From: Dyadobacter alkalitolerans DSM 23607
Lineage (GTDB): Bacteria > Bacteroidota > Bacteroidia > Cytophagales > Spirosomataceae
DNA: 64,000 nucleotides
Reading direction: 5' to 3'
NCBI RefSeq assembly: GCF_000428845.1
Contig: NZ_AUAS01000006.1
Location: 359,871-423,870 of the forward strand
A model generated the notes under the pieces. That model worked only from the letters and a program-made list of their open reading frames with translations, had not been told where the DNA came from and ran no database searches. The first letter of the stretch is position 1; the number at the start of each line of letters is the position of its first letter. Below, piece after piece: positions 37,893 to 46,542 of this stretch. A program made the position numbers and the translations under genes.

Positions 37893-40175
37893 CTATTTGG
37901 TCAGCGAAAATGGCGCTGCATCCGCAGCCACGCCCCACGTTTTGGAAGGCTGGGCGCCCATATTGAACTGAACCGTTCCGCCTTTCTGGATGTCGGCGTG
38001 TTCCAGGAATGTCTTGCCATAAGTTTTACCATTCAGCGAAGCGCCCTGAATGTACATATTGGCATCATTCGATGCCGGAGCCTGGACTGTGAATTTCTTA
38101 CCATCTTCCATCGTCAATGTAGCTTTTTTGAAAAGCGGCGAGCCAATCACATATTGCGTCGTTCCGGGTGTTACGGGATAAAAGCCCAGGGAAGAGAACA
38201 CATACCAGGCCGAAGTCTGACCATTGTCTTCATCCCCGCAGTAACCGTCCGGCGCTGCCTGATAAAGCTTGTTCATCACCTGGCGCAGCCAATATTGAGC
38301 CTTATAAGGTGCTCCCGCATAGTTATAAAGGTAAATCATATGCTGGATCGGCTGGTTTCCATGCGCGTAATTACCCATGTTCATGATCTGCATTTCGCGG
38401 ATCTCGTGGATTGGGAAACCATAATAACTATCGTCAAAAATCGGAGGCAATGTGAAAACCGTATCCAGTTTCTGAACAAAAGCTTCTCTGCCACCAACCA
38501 AACCAATTAAGCCCTTCACATCCTGAAAAACAGACCAGGTGTAGTGAATGCTGTTTCCTTCGGTGAATGCATCGCCCCATTTGAACGGGTTAAATGGCTT
38601 TTGAAACTGCCCGTCCTTCATCTTTCCGCGCATCCACTTTGTTTCAGGATCAAACACATTGCGGTAATTCTGGCTTCTCTTTAGAAATAAGTCAACTTCT
38701 TTCTGAGGTTTTTTCAAAGCTGTTCCCAATTGGGCGATACAAAAATCCGCATAAGCATATTCCAGCGTACGCGCTACGTTCTCATTCACTTTTACGTCGT
38801 AAGGCACATAACCCAGTTCATTGTAATATTCATGACCAAAACGGCCCACGGAACTCACCGGACCGGCATTCTCGGTATTTTTGATTACAGCTTCATACAG
38901 CTTATTAATGTCATATCCACGGATTCCCTTAATGTAAGAATCTGCGATCAACGATGCGGAATTGGAACCGATCATACAATCGCGGTGGCCGGGGCTTGCC
39001 CACTCGGGCAGGTAACCGCTTTCATCGTAAGCATTGGCCAAACCTTCCATAATGTGCGCATTTAGCGTCGGATACATCAATGTAAAGAATGGGAAAACCG
39101 CCCTGAACGTGTCCCAGAAGCCGTTATCCGTAAACATATAACCCGGTTTTACCTCACCGCTGTACGGGCTGTAATGTACGATCTTGTTGGCTTTATCAAA
39201 TTCATAAAACTTCCTTGGGAACAAAAGCACACGATACAGGCATGAATAGAATGTGCGGATCTGGTCCTTGTTATCACCCTCCACCTGTATACGCGACAGT
39301 TCCGTGTTCCAGGCTTTGCGGCCTTTTTCTTTGGTTGCCTCAAAGTTGTCGTTGGCAATTTCGCGCTGCAAATTAAGCTCCGCCTGCTCTGGACTGATAA
39401 ATGAAGAAGCCACTTTCAATCCTATCTGTTCGCCTTTTTTCGTTTTGAAACCAACAACCGCACCCACGTGGCCGGCTTTCAGTTCCAAGGTGTCTTTGGC
39501 CAATGTCTTGCCATGAAATGCCGAGGAAAATGTAAATGCTTTGTCAAAAACGACCACGAAATAGTTTTTGAAGTTAGCCGGCACGCCTCCGCTGTTTTTG
39601 GTGGTGTAACCGATGATCTTGCGCTCAGCGGGGATGATTTTAATGTAAGAACCTCTGTCAAATGCATCTATAAGCACAAATGAACTGTCGGCCTGAGGAA
39701 ATGTAAAGCGGAACTGCGCCGCTCTTTCCGTAGGCGCAATTTCCGTGGTCACATCATGATCGGCCAGATAAACCTTGTAATAATGCGGCTTTGCGACTTC
39801 TGCCTTATGTGAAAACCAGCTTGCGCGGCTTTCCTCGTCAATTTTCAACTTTCCCGTGACAGGCATGATCGAAAACTGGCCATAATCATTGATCCAAGGA
39901 CTTGGCTGGTGGGTTTGTTTGAAACCACGGATTTTCTCAGCGTCATACATATACGCCCATCCATCGCCCATTTTGCCGGTTTGCGGCATCCAGAAATTCA
40001 TTCCCCAGGGCAGGGCAATGGCAGGATAGGTGTTACCAGAAGACAGGCTGAATTTGGACTGCGTTCCCATCAGCGGGTTTACCAGGTCCACGGGATTGTT
40101 ATCAGCCGGAGTCTGCGCGAAAAGGAGAGGAGTGCTTGCAACCAGAATGTAAAGGGCTTGCAGGATTTTTTTCAT
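37893..40175 (-). CDS. GH92-family glycoside hydrolase (alpha-mannosidase type)
   Basis: A 760-residue exported enzyme; signal peptide MKKILQALYILVASTPLLFA with cleavage after LFA-Q. GH92 signatures are visible in order: GTQSKFSLSSGNTYPAIALPWGMN, FKQTHQPSPWINDYGQF, DNGFWDTFRAVFPFF, EGNSIHYTWSV and GDEDNGQTSAWYVFSSLGFYPVTPG. The family comprises calcium-dependent, inverting exo-alpha-mannosidases that trim mannose from N-glycans or yeast mannan. The start at 40175 is chosen because the 65 upstream residues in frame lack any signal or domain character. No SusCD pair adjoins it, so it is not in a standard utilisation locus here. Confidence 0.95.
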   Translation of the reverse strand: MKKILQALYILVASTPLLFAQTPADNNPVDLVNPLMGTQSKFSLSSGNTYPAIALPWGMNFWMPQTGKMGDGWAYMYDAEKIRGFKQTHQPSPWINDYGQFSIMPVTGKLKIDEESRASWFSHKAEVAKPHYYKVYLADHDVTTEIAPTERAAQFRFTFPQADSSFVLIDAFDRGSYIKIIPAERKIIGYTTKNSGGVPANFKNYFVVVFDKAFTFSSAFHGKTLAKDTLELKAGHVGAVVGFKTKKGEQIGLKVASSFISPEQAELNLQREIANDNFEATKEKGRKAWNTELSRIQVEGDNKDQIRTFYSCLYRVLLFPRKFYEFDKANKIVHYSPYSGEVKPGYMFTDNGFWDTFRAVFPFFTLMYPTLNAHIMEGLANAYDESGYLPEWASPGHRDCMIGSNSASLIADSYIKGIRGYDINKLYEAVIKNTENAGPVSSVGRFGHEYYNELGYVPYDVKVNENVARTLEYAYADFCIAQLGTALKKPQKEVDLFLKRSQNYRNVFDPETKWMRGKMKDGQFQKPFNPFKWGDAFTEGNSIHYTWSVFQDVKGLIGLVGGREAFVQKLDTVFTLPPIFDDSYYGFPIHEIREMQIMNMGNYAHGNQPIQHMIYLYNYAGAPYKAQYWLRQVMNKLYQAAPDGYCGDEDNGQTSAWYVFSSLGFYPVTPGTTQYVIGSPLFKKATLTMEDGKKFTVQAPASNDANMYIQGASLNGKTYGKTFLEHADIQKGGTVQFNMGAQPSKTWGVAADAAPFSLTK

Positions 40176-40397
40176 ATTATAAACAAATCTTTTTACAGAA
40201 ACTTGAAGAGAAAACAAAGGTAATGGAAGGCTATGTACAAAATGTAAACGCGCAAAAGATTTCCCGAAACACGCCAGCATGACATTTTGTACCGGCATAG
40301 TTCTTTTCAGCAATCTTGGAAAGCAAGGCCTCTTTTTTCGGAAAACATGGCCCTTTTTGAGTAAAACCAATAATAATACGTATCGATATTAAATCAC

Positions 40398-41795
40398 ATG
40401 ACTGAACACTTAAATCGCCTAACCCCGCGTCAGATCGTTTTCGAGCTTGACCAATACATCATCGGACAAAATGACGCGAAGCGCAATGTTGCTATCGCAT
40501 TAAGGAACCGTTGGAGGCGAATGAATAGTCCGGAGGATATACAAAAGGAAATTATTCCCAACAATATATTAATGATCGGCGCGACGGGCGTTGGTAAAAC
40601 AGAGATCGCACGCCGCCTTGCCAAAATCGCGGATGCGCCATTTGTAAAAGTAGAAGCATCCAAATTTACCGAAGTAGGTTACGTAGGACGGGACGTAGAA
40701 AGCATGGTCCGCGACTTGGTGGAGCAGGCTGTGGGCATGGTGCGGACGCAGAAAAAAGAAGAAGTAAAGCTCAAAGCTGAGCAGGCTGTGGAAGACATTA
40801 TCCTTGATGCTCTGATCCCGCCCGTTCATGGTTCAAGCTCAGTTAAAATTCAGCCAGACAATAACACATCGGAAGTGATGCCTGAGAATGATGCCGAGCT
40901 TAACCAACGGACAAGAGAGCGTTTTCGCGAAAAAATCCGCAACGGCGAGCTTGACAGCCGGAAGATCGACATTGAAGTGCAGCAAAACCAGGCGCCTAAT
41001 GTTGGCATGATCGGCGGCGCAATGGACGATGTTTCGATGATGAACATTCAGGAAATGATCGGTAACATGATGCCTCGGCGCGGAAAAAAACGTAAAGTGA
41101 CCGTCGAAGAAGCCAGAAAGATCCTTCTGGACGAAGAAGCTTCCAAGCTGATCGATATGGATGAGGTGAAGATGGAGGCGATCAAGAAAGCGGAGAACCT
41201 GGGGATTATTTTTATAGATGAAATTGATAAAGTAGCATCCAGCAGATCGGGTGGTGGCGGCGGCCCGGATGTAAGCCGCGAAGGCGTTCAGCGCGACTTG
41301 CTTCCGATCGTAGAAGGAAGTGCCGTAAATACGAAACACGGCGTGATCAACACGGACCACATTCTGTTCGTTGCAGCCGGTGCATTCCACGTTGCGAAGC
41401 CTTCGGACCTTATCCCTGAGTTACAAGGACGTTTCCCCATCCGCGTGGAACTGAACAGTCTTACCGAAGCCGATTTTTACCAAATTCTGAAAACTCCGAA
41501 AAATGCCCTTACCAAGCAGTATGTGGCCATGATGGATTCAGAAGGTGTTGAATTAGAGTTTGAAGATGGCGCATTGAAAGAGATCGCAAGGATTGCTTTT
41601 GAAGTGAACAGCGAGGTCGAAAACATTGGCGCGCGTCGTTTGCAAACGGTGATGAGCTTGTTACTCAATGATTTTATGTTCGACATTCCGGACGTTATCG
41701 GCGCCGATTCACACATTGTTGTGACAGCGGAACTGGTTTCTGAAAAGCTTTCTGCGCTGGTGAAGAACAGGGATCTGAGCCAATATATTTTATAA
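40398..41795 (+). CDS. hslU: ATP-dependent protease ATPase subunit HslU
   Basis: A 465-residue AAA+ unfoldase. The N-terminus LTPRQIVFELDQYIIGQNDAKRNVA, Walker A GATGVGKTEIARRLAK, the I-domain with a charged stretch (about 110-235), Walker B IIFIDEIDKVASS, the GRFPIRVEL sensor region and the C-terminal LSQYIL end that docks into HslV are all present. Together with the HslV peptidase it forms a cytosolic protease for misfolded proteins. No hslV gene is adjacent. The gene is divergent from GH92 and ends at a bidirectional terminator. Confidence 0.97.
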   Translation: MTEHLNRLTPRQIVFELDQYIIGQNDAKRNVAIALRNRWRRMNSPEDIQKEIIPNNILMIGATGVGKTEIARRLAKIADAPFVKVEASKFTEVGYVGRDVESMVRDLVEQAVGMVRTQKKEEVKLKAEQAVEDIILDALIPPVHGSSSVKIQPDNNTSEVMPENDAELNQRTRERFREKIRNGELDSRKIDIEVQQNQAPNVGMIGGAMDDVSMMNIQEMIGNMMPRRGKKRKVTVEEARKILLDEEASKLIDMDEVKMEAIKKAENLGIIFIDEIDKVASSRSGGGGGPDVSREGVQRDLLPIVEGSAVNTKHGVINTDHILFVAAGAFHVAKPSDLIPELQGRFPIRVELNSLTEADFYQILKTPKNALTKQYVAMMDSEGVELEFEDGALKEIARIAFEVNSEVENIGARRLQTVMSLLLNDFMFDIPDVIGADSHIVVTAELVSEKLSALVKNRDLSQYIL

Positions 41796-41812
41796 TAGCC
41801 TATTGACAAATG

Positions 41813-41849
41813 AAAAGGGAGAGCTGGCCAATGTGCCGCTCTCCCTTTT
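41813..41849. terminator. Bidirectional terminator after hslU
   Basis: A perfect 12-bp stem (41813-41824 with 41838-41849), loop of 13 bases, A-rich on the left and T-rich on the right. Confidence 0.85.
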
Positions 41850-41887
41850 CTATATTAATACAATCAGAATTAATGTGATCAAGGATT

Positions 41888-42676
41888 TTATTCTTCAAAA
41901 AAAAGCCATCTCAAAGCCGTAGGGAATTCTTTGCTCCATTGTTTCTCCTCATGCTCTCCCTCGGGATCGACCGAACTTTTGATTTTTACACGCTTATAAC
42001 CAAAACCCTGGTTTTCAAGCGTCTTATGCAATTTTTCAAAGTTGGGTAACATATTAGCGCCTTCCTTGCCACCGGCGTACAAGTAGATCCGTGTTTCAAA
42101 CGGCTCGAAAAAGTGAATAGCGTCAAAATAAACCTTCTGCGAAATCCATAGCGACGGCGAGAAGATCATCAGGCGTCCGAAAACGTGTGGGAACATCAGC
42201 GCCGCATAAATGCTGAGCAATCCGCCCACCGAACTTCCACCCATGCCCGTGTTCAAACGCTCGGGCTTGGTGCGGTAATGGGCATCTACGTGCGGTTTAA
42301 GCGTTTCAGCAACGAAACGCAGGAATAGCGAGCCAAGTCCTTTCCCCAGGCGCGGGTTGTCGTAAGGAGAAAATTCATTGATGCGTTCTTCATCCCCATG
42401 ATCAATCGCCACGATAATTACGCCTGCTTTATTTTCCCTGGCCAGTTCAGCCAGGCTTTTATCGATTTCCCAGTTGCCGTAAGGCGAGCCTTCACCAAAA
42501 AGGTTCTGCGCATCCGTCATATACAGGACCGGATAACGCTGCTCCTGGTTTTCATAGTAATCGTGGGGAAGCAAAACGTGAACACGCCGCTTTTTTTTGA
42601 GCTGAGGAATTTCAAATGTCTCTGAAAGCACCTCAATAATAGGTGATAGTGCTGTTTTTTCTTCTAAAACTTGCAT
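41888..42676 (-). CDS. Alpha/beta-hydrolase esterase, Fes/YieL-like
   Basis: A 262-residue serine esterase of the enterochelin-esterase-like (esterase D) family. The strand RVHVLLPHDYYENQEQRYPVLYMTDAQNLF, the nucleophile elbow GGSSVGGLLSIYAALM (Ser in GSSVGG), and a late histidine in HEEKQWSKEF are visible. No signal peptide is seen, so it acts in the cytosol. Family members cleave siderophore or acyl esters. It is convergent with hslU and lies 40 bp downstream of folA on the same strand. Confidence 0.85.
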   Translation of the reverse strand: MQVLEEKTALSPIIEVLSETFEIPQLKKKRRVHVLLPHDYYENQEQRYPVLYMTDAQNLFGEGSPYGNWEIDKSLAELARENKAGVIIVAIDHGDEERINEFSPYDNPRLGKGLGSLFLRFVAETLKPHVDAHYRTKPERLNTGMGGSSVGGLLSIYAALMFPHVFGRLMIFSPSLWISQKVYFDAIHFFEPFETRIYLYAGGKEGANMLPNFEKLHKTLENQGFGYKRVKIKSSVDPEGEHEEKQWSKEFPTALRWLFFEE

Positions 42677-42716
42677 TTGCTGATAGTCACTTTGGGTTAT
42701 GTCCCAAAGGTACTTA

Positions 42717-43214
42717 TTAAAATTTTTGTTTAATGTAATTTACAAATTCAAATTTCCATTTATGCCGCTCATCTGCCTCACGCACAATCCGCTCCGTCTC
42801 TTTCCACGCGCCCGGATCGGTGAGTTCAAAGTAGGTGTCACCATCGATTATTGTTTTGACTTCAGTCACATATAACCGGTCTGCAAGCGGCAGCGCCTGC
42901 TTATAAATTTCTCCCCCGCCAATCACGAATGCTTCGGATTCTTCCGGACTCCTGGCAACGTCCAGCGCCTCATCCAGCGAATGCGCAACCATAATGCCTT
43001 CCGCATTAAAATCCTTCTGGCTCGTGATCACAACAGAAGTCCGCCCAGGCAAAGGTTTCCCAATGGATTCAAATGTCTTCCGTCCCATGATCATCGGATG
43101 CCCCAGCGTGAGCTGCTTAAACCGTTTCAAATCATCCGGCAACCGCCAGAGAAGTTGATTGTCCTTTCCAATAACGCCGTTTTCAGAGACGGCTACGATG
43201 ATTGAAATCTGCAT
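42717..43214 (-). CDS. folA: Dihydrofolate reductase
   Basis: A 165-residue DHFR that reduces dihydrofolate to tetrahydrofolate with NADPH. The N-terminus ISIIVAVSENGVIGKDNQLLWRLPDDLKRFKQLT contains the substrate and active-site Asp27-equivalent region, and GRKTFESIGKPLPGRTSVVIT, FVIGGGEIYKQALPLADRLYVTEV with the NADPH loop and DTYFEL follow. It lies 22 bp downstream of fmt; both provide one-carbon metabolism and start of translation, so co-expression makes sense. Confidence 0.97.
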   Translation of the reverse strand: MQISIIVAVSENGVIGKDNQLLWRLPDDLKRFKQLTLGHPMIMGRKTFESIGKPLPGRTSVVITSQKDFNAEGIMVAHSLDEALDVARSPEESEAFVIGGGEIYKQALPLADRLYVTEVKTIIDGDTYFELTDPGAWKETERIVREADERHKWKFEFVNYIKQKF

Positions 43215-43236
43215 TATGTCCTTTTTTTAAATTTGG

Positions 43237-44157
43237 CTACAACCTATTCCCCCGCAAAAAATCTCCGATCTCCATCCGCTTCTTCCCTTCCAGTTGCAAA
43301 ACTTCGATGGATAGCCAGCCGTCTCCAGTCTTGAAATGGAGGAAGGATTTGCCATCTGTGCGGAACTGGCCCGGGGTGTCGTTGGCTTCAAAGTCGACGA
43401 TGCTGGATTTGAAGATTTTGCACGACAGTCCGTTAAGGGTGGTCCAGGCGGCGGGGTAGGGCGACAGGCCGCGAATGAAGTTGTGAATTTCCTGTGCGGG
43501 TTTTTGCCAGTCGATTTCGCAGGTTTCCCGGAAAATTTTGGGGGCGGTGCGGATTTCGGCGGGCTCTTCCTGCGGTTCCTGCGGATAATTGCCTGCTTCG
43601 ATGGCTTTCACAGTCTTTACAACCAGTCTCGCGCCTTTTTCCATCAATCGTTCATATAAAGAGCCCGCGTCATCTTCCCGGTGGATGGGTTCCTTGTCCT
43701 GGAAAATAATCTTTCCGGTGTCAATGTCTTTTTCAATAAAGAATGTCGTGACGCCGGTTTCGGTTTCCCCGTTGATGACGGCCCAGTTGATGGGTGCTGC
43801 GCCGCGATATTGCGGGAGGAGTGAGCTGTGTAAATTGAATGTTCCTTTCGGTGGCATGCTCCAAACGACTTCGGGCAGCATGCGGAATGCGACCACGACC
43901 TGCAAGTCTGCTTTATAGGATCTGAGCTCTTCCAGAAACTCAGGATTTTTCAATTTTTCGGGTTGTAAAACGGGGATGCCCTGTGCTTCTGCGTATAGCT
44001 TAACAGGCGATGCGGTTTGCTTCTGTCCGCGGCCTGCGGGCTTGTCGGGAACAGTTATGACAGCCACAACATTAGAATTGCTTTCGACCAGACTTTTTAA
44101 ACTCGGGACCGCAAATTCGGGCGTTCCCATGAAAATTATTCTTAACGGGGTTGACAT
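43237..44157 (-). CDS. fmt: Methionyl-tRNA formyltransferase
   Basis: A 306-residue enzyme that formylates Met-tRNA(fMet) with 10-formyl-THF. The N-terminus LRIIFMGTPEFAVPSLKSLV, VPDKPAGRGQKQTASPVK, the catalytic FNLHSSLLPQYRGAAPINWAV and IDTGKIIFQD are diagnostic, and a C-terminal OB-like domain follows (about 205-306). It is divergent from the greA leader. Its operon partner folA supplies reduced folate. Confidence 0.97.
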   Translation of the reverse strand: MSTPLRIIFMGTPEFAVPSLKSLVESNSNVVAVITVPDKPAGRGQKQTASPVKLYAEAQGIPVLQPEKLKNPEFLEELRSYKADLQVVVAFRMLPEVVWSMPPKGTFNLHSSLLPQYRGAAPINWAVINGETETGVTTFFIEKDIDTGKIIFQDKEPIHREDDAGSLYERLMEKGARLVVKTVKAIEAGNYPQEPQEEPAEIRTAPKIFRETCEIDWQKPAQEIHNFIRGLSPYPAAWTTLNGLSCKIFKSSIVDFEANDTPGQFRTDGKSFLHFKTGDGWLSIEVLQLEGKKRMEIGDFLRGNRL

Positions 44158-44209
44158 AGTTTGTTACCGCTTTTGGATAAAAAATGGTGATACCATTTAC
44201 AAATATTGT

Positions 44210-44217
44210 TATTTTTG
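44210..44217 (+). promoter_or_regulatory. Putative -7 box of the greA leader transcript
   Basis: TATTTTTG fits TAnnTTTG. A start of transcription a few bases after it would give a 5' untranslated region of about 15 bases before the leader ORF at 44237 and about 165 before greA. No TTTG box is seen at the -33 spacing. Confidence 0.35.
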
Positions 44218-44236
44218 TCGTTCTTAACAGAAAATT

Positions 44237-44284
44237 ATGATACAGACGAAATCATATACGAACCGAAAAGATAAGGTTTTCTAG
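44237..44284 (+). CDS. Putative 15-residue leader peptide before greA
   Basis: ATG 44237 to TAG 44282-44284 encodes MIQTKSYTNRKDKVF. It is too short to judge by composition. Its position, just after a promoter-like box and directly before a hairpin and terminator preceding greA, is that of an attenuator leader. It has no run of a single amino acid, so a classical amino-acid-starvation signal is not obvious. Confidence 0.35.
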   Translation: MIQTKSYTNRKDKVF

Positions 44285-44291
44285 CCTTCTA

Positions 44292-44315
44292 CTACGAGTG
44301 TTGTAACTCTTGTAG
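44292..44315 (+). promoter_or_regulatory. Leader hairpin upstream of the greA terminator
   Basis: CTACGAGT (44292-44299) pairs with ACTC (44306-44309) and GTAG (44312-44315) with a two-base bulge and loop GTTGTA. It abuts the terminator stem and shares its first base (44315), so the two could compete. Confidence 0.45.
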
Positions 44316-44343
44316 AGCGGTCTTAGAGCCGTTCTTTTTTTTT
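44315..44343 (+). terminator. Intrinsic terminator in the greA leader
   Basis: GAGCGG (44315-44320) pairs with CCGTTC (44329-44334) including one G-T pair; a run of nine T follows (44335-44343). It lies 47 bases before the greA start, so it acts as a premature terminator or attenuator for greA. Confidence 0.65.
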
Positions 44344-44389
44344 ATTCAAACTTTCAAAAATTTAAAGGATTGTAAACCAATTTAAGGTC

Positions 44390-44872
44390 ATGGCTAAAAT
44401 TTCATACTATACGGAAGAAGGATTAAATAAGCTGAGGAATGAGCTGAATGATATGAAAACAAAAGGCCGCACGGAGATTGCAAAACAGATTGCAGAAGCG
44501 CGGGATAAGGGCGATTTGAGCGAGAATGCAGAATATGACGCGGCGAAGGATGCGCAGGGAATGCATGAAATGAAAATTGCCAAGCTTGAAGAGATCATGT
44601 CCAATGCGCGGGTGATCGATGAATCATCGATTGATACTTCGCAGGTTGCGGTGCTTTCCAAAGTGAAGATCAAAAACCGGAAAAATGGAATGGAAGTGAC
44701 ATATACTTTGGTTTCGGAAGAAGAGGCGGACCTGAAAACAGGCAAGATCTCCGTGGGATCGCCGATCGGGAAAGGTTTGCTGGGTAAAAAGGTAGGGGAT
44801 ACAACCGAAATTAAGGTTCCTGCGGGATTGATGGAATTTGAAGTCCTGGATATCAGCAGGTTCAGCGAGTAA
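44390..44872 (+). CDS. greA: Transcription elongation factor GreA
   Basis: A 160-residue factor that rescues backtracked RNA polymerase by stimulating transcript cleavage. The N-terminal coiled coil spans about 1-75 (KISYYTEEGLNKLRNELNDM through IAEARDKGDLSENAEYDAAKD, the tip with the acidic Asp-Glu residues) and the C-terminal FKBP-like domain about 80-158 ends in EIKVPAGLMEFEVLDIS. The length is normal. It is preceded by a structured leader and followed by a strong terminator, so it is a single-gene transcript. Confidence 0.97.
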   Translation: MAKISYYTEEGLNKLRNELNDMKTKGRTEIAKQIAEARDKGDLSENAEYDAAKDAQGMHEMKIAKLEEIMSNARVIDESSIDTSQVAVLSKVKIKNRKNGMEVTYTLVSEEEADLKTGKISVGSPIGKGLLGKKVGDTTEIKVPAGLMEFEVLDISRFSE

Positions 44873-44892
44873 TTTCATAAGACATAAATAGG

Positions 44893-44938
44893 ATGTTGGA
44901 TTGGAGAATGTTTGACCATTCGCAATCCAACATTTTTG
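44893..44938 (+). terminator. Intrinsic terminator after greA
   Basis: An 11-bp stem (44893-44903 with 44923-44933) extended by AATG/CATT pairs (44907-44910 with 44917-44920), followed by a T-run. Confidence 0.85.
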
Positions 44939-44969
44939 TTTTAAATTGGTTTGGATCAGGGTCGCCGCT

Positions 44970-45302
44970 ATGAAGTTCAAAGGGTTTTTATTGAATGTTT
45001 CTTTCCTTTGGGTGGAGGGTATGGCGTTGTTTCCATTCATTTTGGTTAAAAAAAAACCATGCAGCCGCTTCCTGATCAACCACGAGCAAATCCATTTGCG
45101 GCAACAGCTTGAATTGGGTTTGATTCTCTTTTATATTTGGTATTTTGCCGAATATTTAGTCCGCCTGATCCAGTACAAAAAACATTATCTCGCCTATCTC
45201 CACATTTCGTTCGAGCGGGAGGCATATCAGCATCAGGCCGATCTGGATTATCTTAAAAAAAGACGGTTATGGGCTTTCTGGGTCTATTTGAAACAACATT
45301 AA
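44970..45302 (+). CDS. Conserved small HExxH-containing membrane-like protein
   Basis: A 110-residue protein from ATG 44970 (the TTG at 44946 is less likely). A hydrophobic N-terminal segment (FLLNVSFLWVEGMALFPFILV) is followed by NHEQIHLRQQLELGLILFYIWYFAEYLV, which contains HEQIH (HExxH) just before a second hydrophobic stretch. FEREAYQHQADL follows some 40 residues later and could supply the glutamate zinc ligand, as in gluzincins. Its length and layout resemble the catalytic part of membrane M56 peptidases but are much shorter. No family is assigned. Confidence 0.6.
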   Translation: MKFKGFLLNVSFLWVEGMALFPFILVKKKPCSRFLINHEQIHLRQQLELGLILFYIWYFAEYLVRLIQYKKHYLAYLHISFEREAYQHQADLDYLKKRRLWAFWVYLKQH

Positions 45303-45355
45303 GCGCTGATTAAGGCGTTGTTTAACAGCATTTTTAGTAAGTAATTTTGATAAAT

Positions 45356-46426
45356 ATGTCTGACCAAAGCAGAGAATTTCTTTATAAATACCTGAACAAT
45401 GCATCGCCGACCGGCTTTGAGGCAAGCGGTCAGCAGATATGGCTGGATTACATCAAGCCTTACATTGAAGACACCATTGTGGACGTCTATGGAACGGCTG
45501 TGGGCGTCATTGGCGGAGGCCAGGATTACAAAGTGGTGATCGAAGCACATTCCGATGAGATTTCGTGGTTTGTAAACTACATTACAGATGACGGTTACAT
45601 TCACGTGCGCCGCAACGGCGGCTCTGATGCGATCATCGCGCCTTCGATGCGGGTGAATTTGCATACGGCCAAAGGCGTTGTGAAGGGTGTTTTCGGCTGG
45701 CCTGCTATCCACGTTCGTGACGTTGCAAAGGATTCTGTTCCTAAGGTGCATGAATTGTTCATAGACGTGGGCGCCTCCAAAAAGGATGAAGTTTTCGAAA
45801 TGGGCATTCATGTGGGAACGGTTGCCACGTTTGCAGACGGGCTGGATGAATTGAATGACAAATATTACCTGGGACGCGCACTGGACAACAGAATGGGCGG
45901 TTTCATGATAGCCGAAGTGGCGCGGATGCTGCATGAGAGTAATGTTCGATTGCCGTTTACATTATATGTGGTGAATGCCGTGCAGGAAGAGATCGGATTA
46001 CGAGGAGCGGAAATGATCGCGCGTCGTTTAAAGCCCAATCTGGCCATCGTTACAGATGTAACGCACGACACGCAGTCGCCTATGTACAACAAGAAGGAGC
46101 AGGGTGATCTGAAAAGCGGCGGCGGACCGGTAATATGCTACGGACCAGCTGTGCAGAACAATGTGCGCGATATGCTGATCCGCATTGCCGACGAGAAAAA
46201 GATCCCGTTCCAGCGCCAGGCAGTAAGCCGTTCGACAGGAACCGACACGGATTCATTTGCCTACTCAACCGAAGGCATCGCCTCCGCATTGATATCACTC
46301 CCTTTAAAATACATGCACACCACCGTGGAAATGGTTCACAAAGAGGACGTTCAGAATGTAATTCAATTAATGTATGATGTCTTGCTGTCTTTGAAAGGAG
46401 ACGAGGACTTTCGTTATATAAAATAA
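45356..46426 (+). CDS. M42-family metallopeptidase (aminopeptidase)
   Basis: A 356-residue dinuclear-metal aminopeptidase of the glutamyl-aminopeptidase/tetrahedral TET family. Metal and catalytic motifs: VVIEAHSDEISWFV (His), GRALDNRMGGFM (bridging Asp), VNAVQEEIGLRGAEM (catalytic Glu pair), AIVTDVTHDTQSP (Asp) and KYMHTTVEMVHKEDV (His). The start at ATG 45356 is preferred to TTG 45347. It is cytosolic, cleaving N-terminal residues from peptides. It ends at an inverted repeat. Confidence 0.93.
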   Translation: MSDQSREFLYKYLNNASPTGFEASGQQIWLDYIKPYIEDTIVDVYGTAVGVIGGGQDYKVVIEAHSDEISWFVNYITDDGYIHVRRNGGSDAIIAPSMRVNLHTAKGVVKGVFGWPAIHVRDVAKDSVPKVHELFIDVGASKKDEVFEMGIHVGTVATFADGLDELNDKYYLGRALDNRMGGFMIAEVARMLHESNVRLPFTLYVVNAVQEEIGLRGAEMIARRLKPNLAIVTDVTHDTQSPMYNKKEQGDLKSGGGPVICYGPAVQNNVRDMLIRIADEKKIPFQRQAVSRSTGTDTDSFAYSTEGIASALISLPLKYMHTTVEMVHKEDVQNVIQLMYDVLLSLKGDEDFRYIK

Positions 46427-46430
46427 TTTT

Positions 46431-46481
46431 GAATGATTGAATGAGTGAATGAAAAAAATATTCAGTCATTCACTCATTCAA
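46431..46481 (+). terminator. Inverted repeat with GAATGA-type arms after the M42 gene
   Basis: A 14-bp stem (46439-46452 with 46466-46479) around a 13-base loop, made of tandem GAATGA/GTGAATGA units. It lies directly after the M42 stop and before the radical SAM gene. No T-tract follows, so terminator activity is uncertain. Confidence 0.55.
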
Positions 46482-46542
46482 AATTAAAAAGCACACCCAC
46501 TTAACTAAGACTTCATCAACAAATCATGAACATCAACCAAAA

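Noticed and set aside
40398..41795. Loss of hslV, because hslU stands alone
   Set aside because: hslU and hslV need not be adjacent in this group; the window cannot show absence.
45299..45934. A 211-codon antisense frame over the M42 peptidase gene
   Set aside because: The M42 frame has all metal-site motifs; the opposite frame has none.
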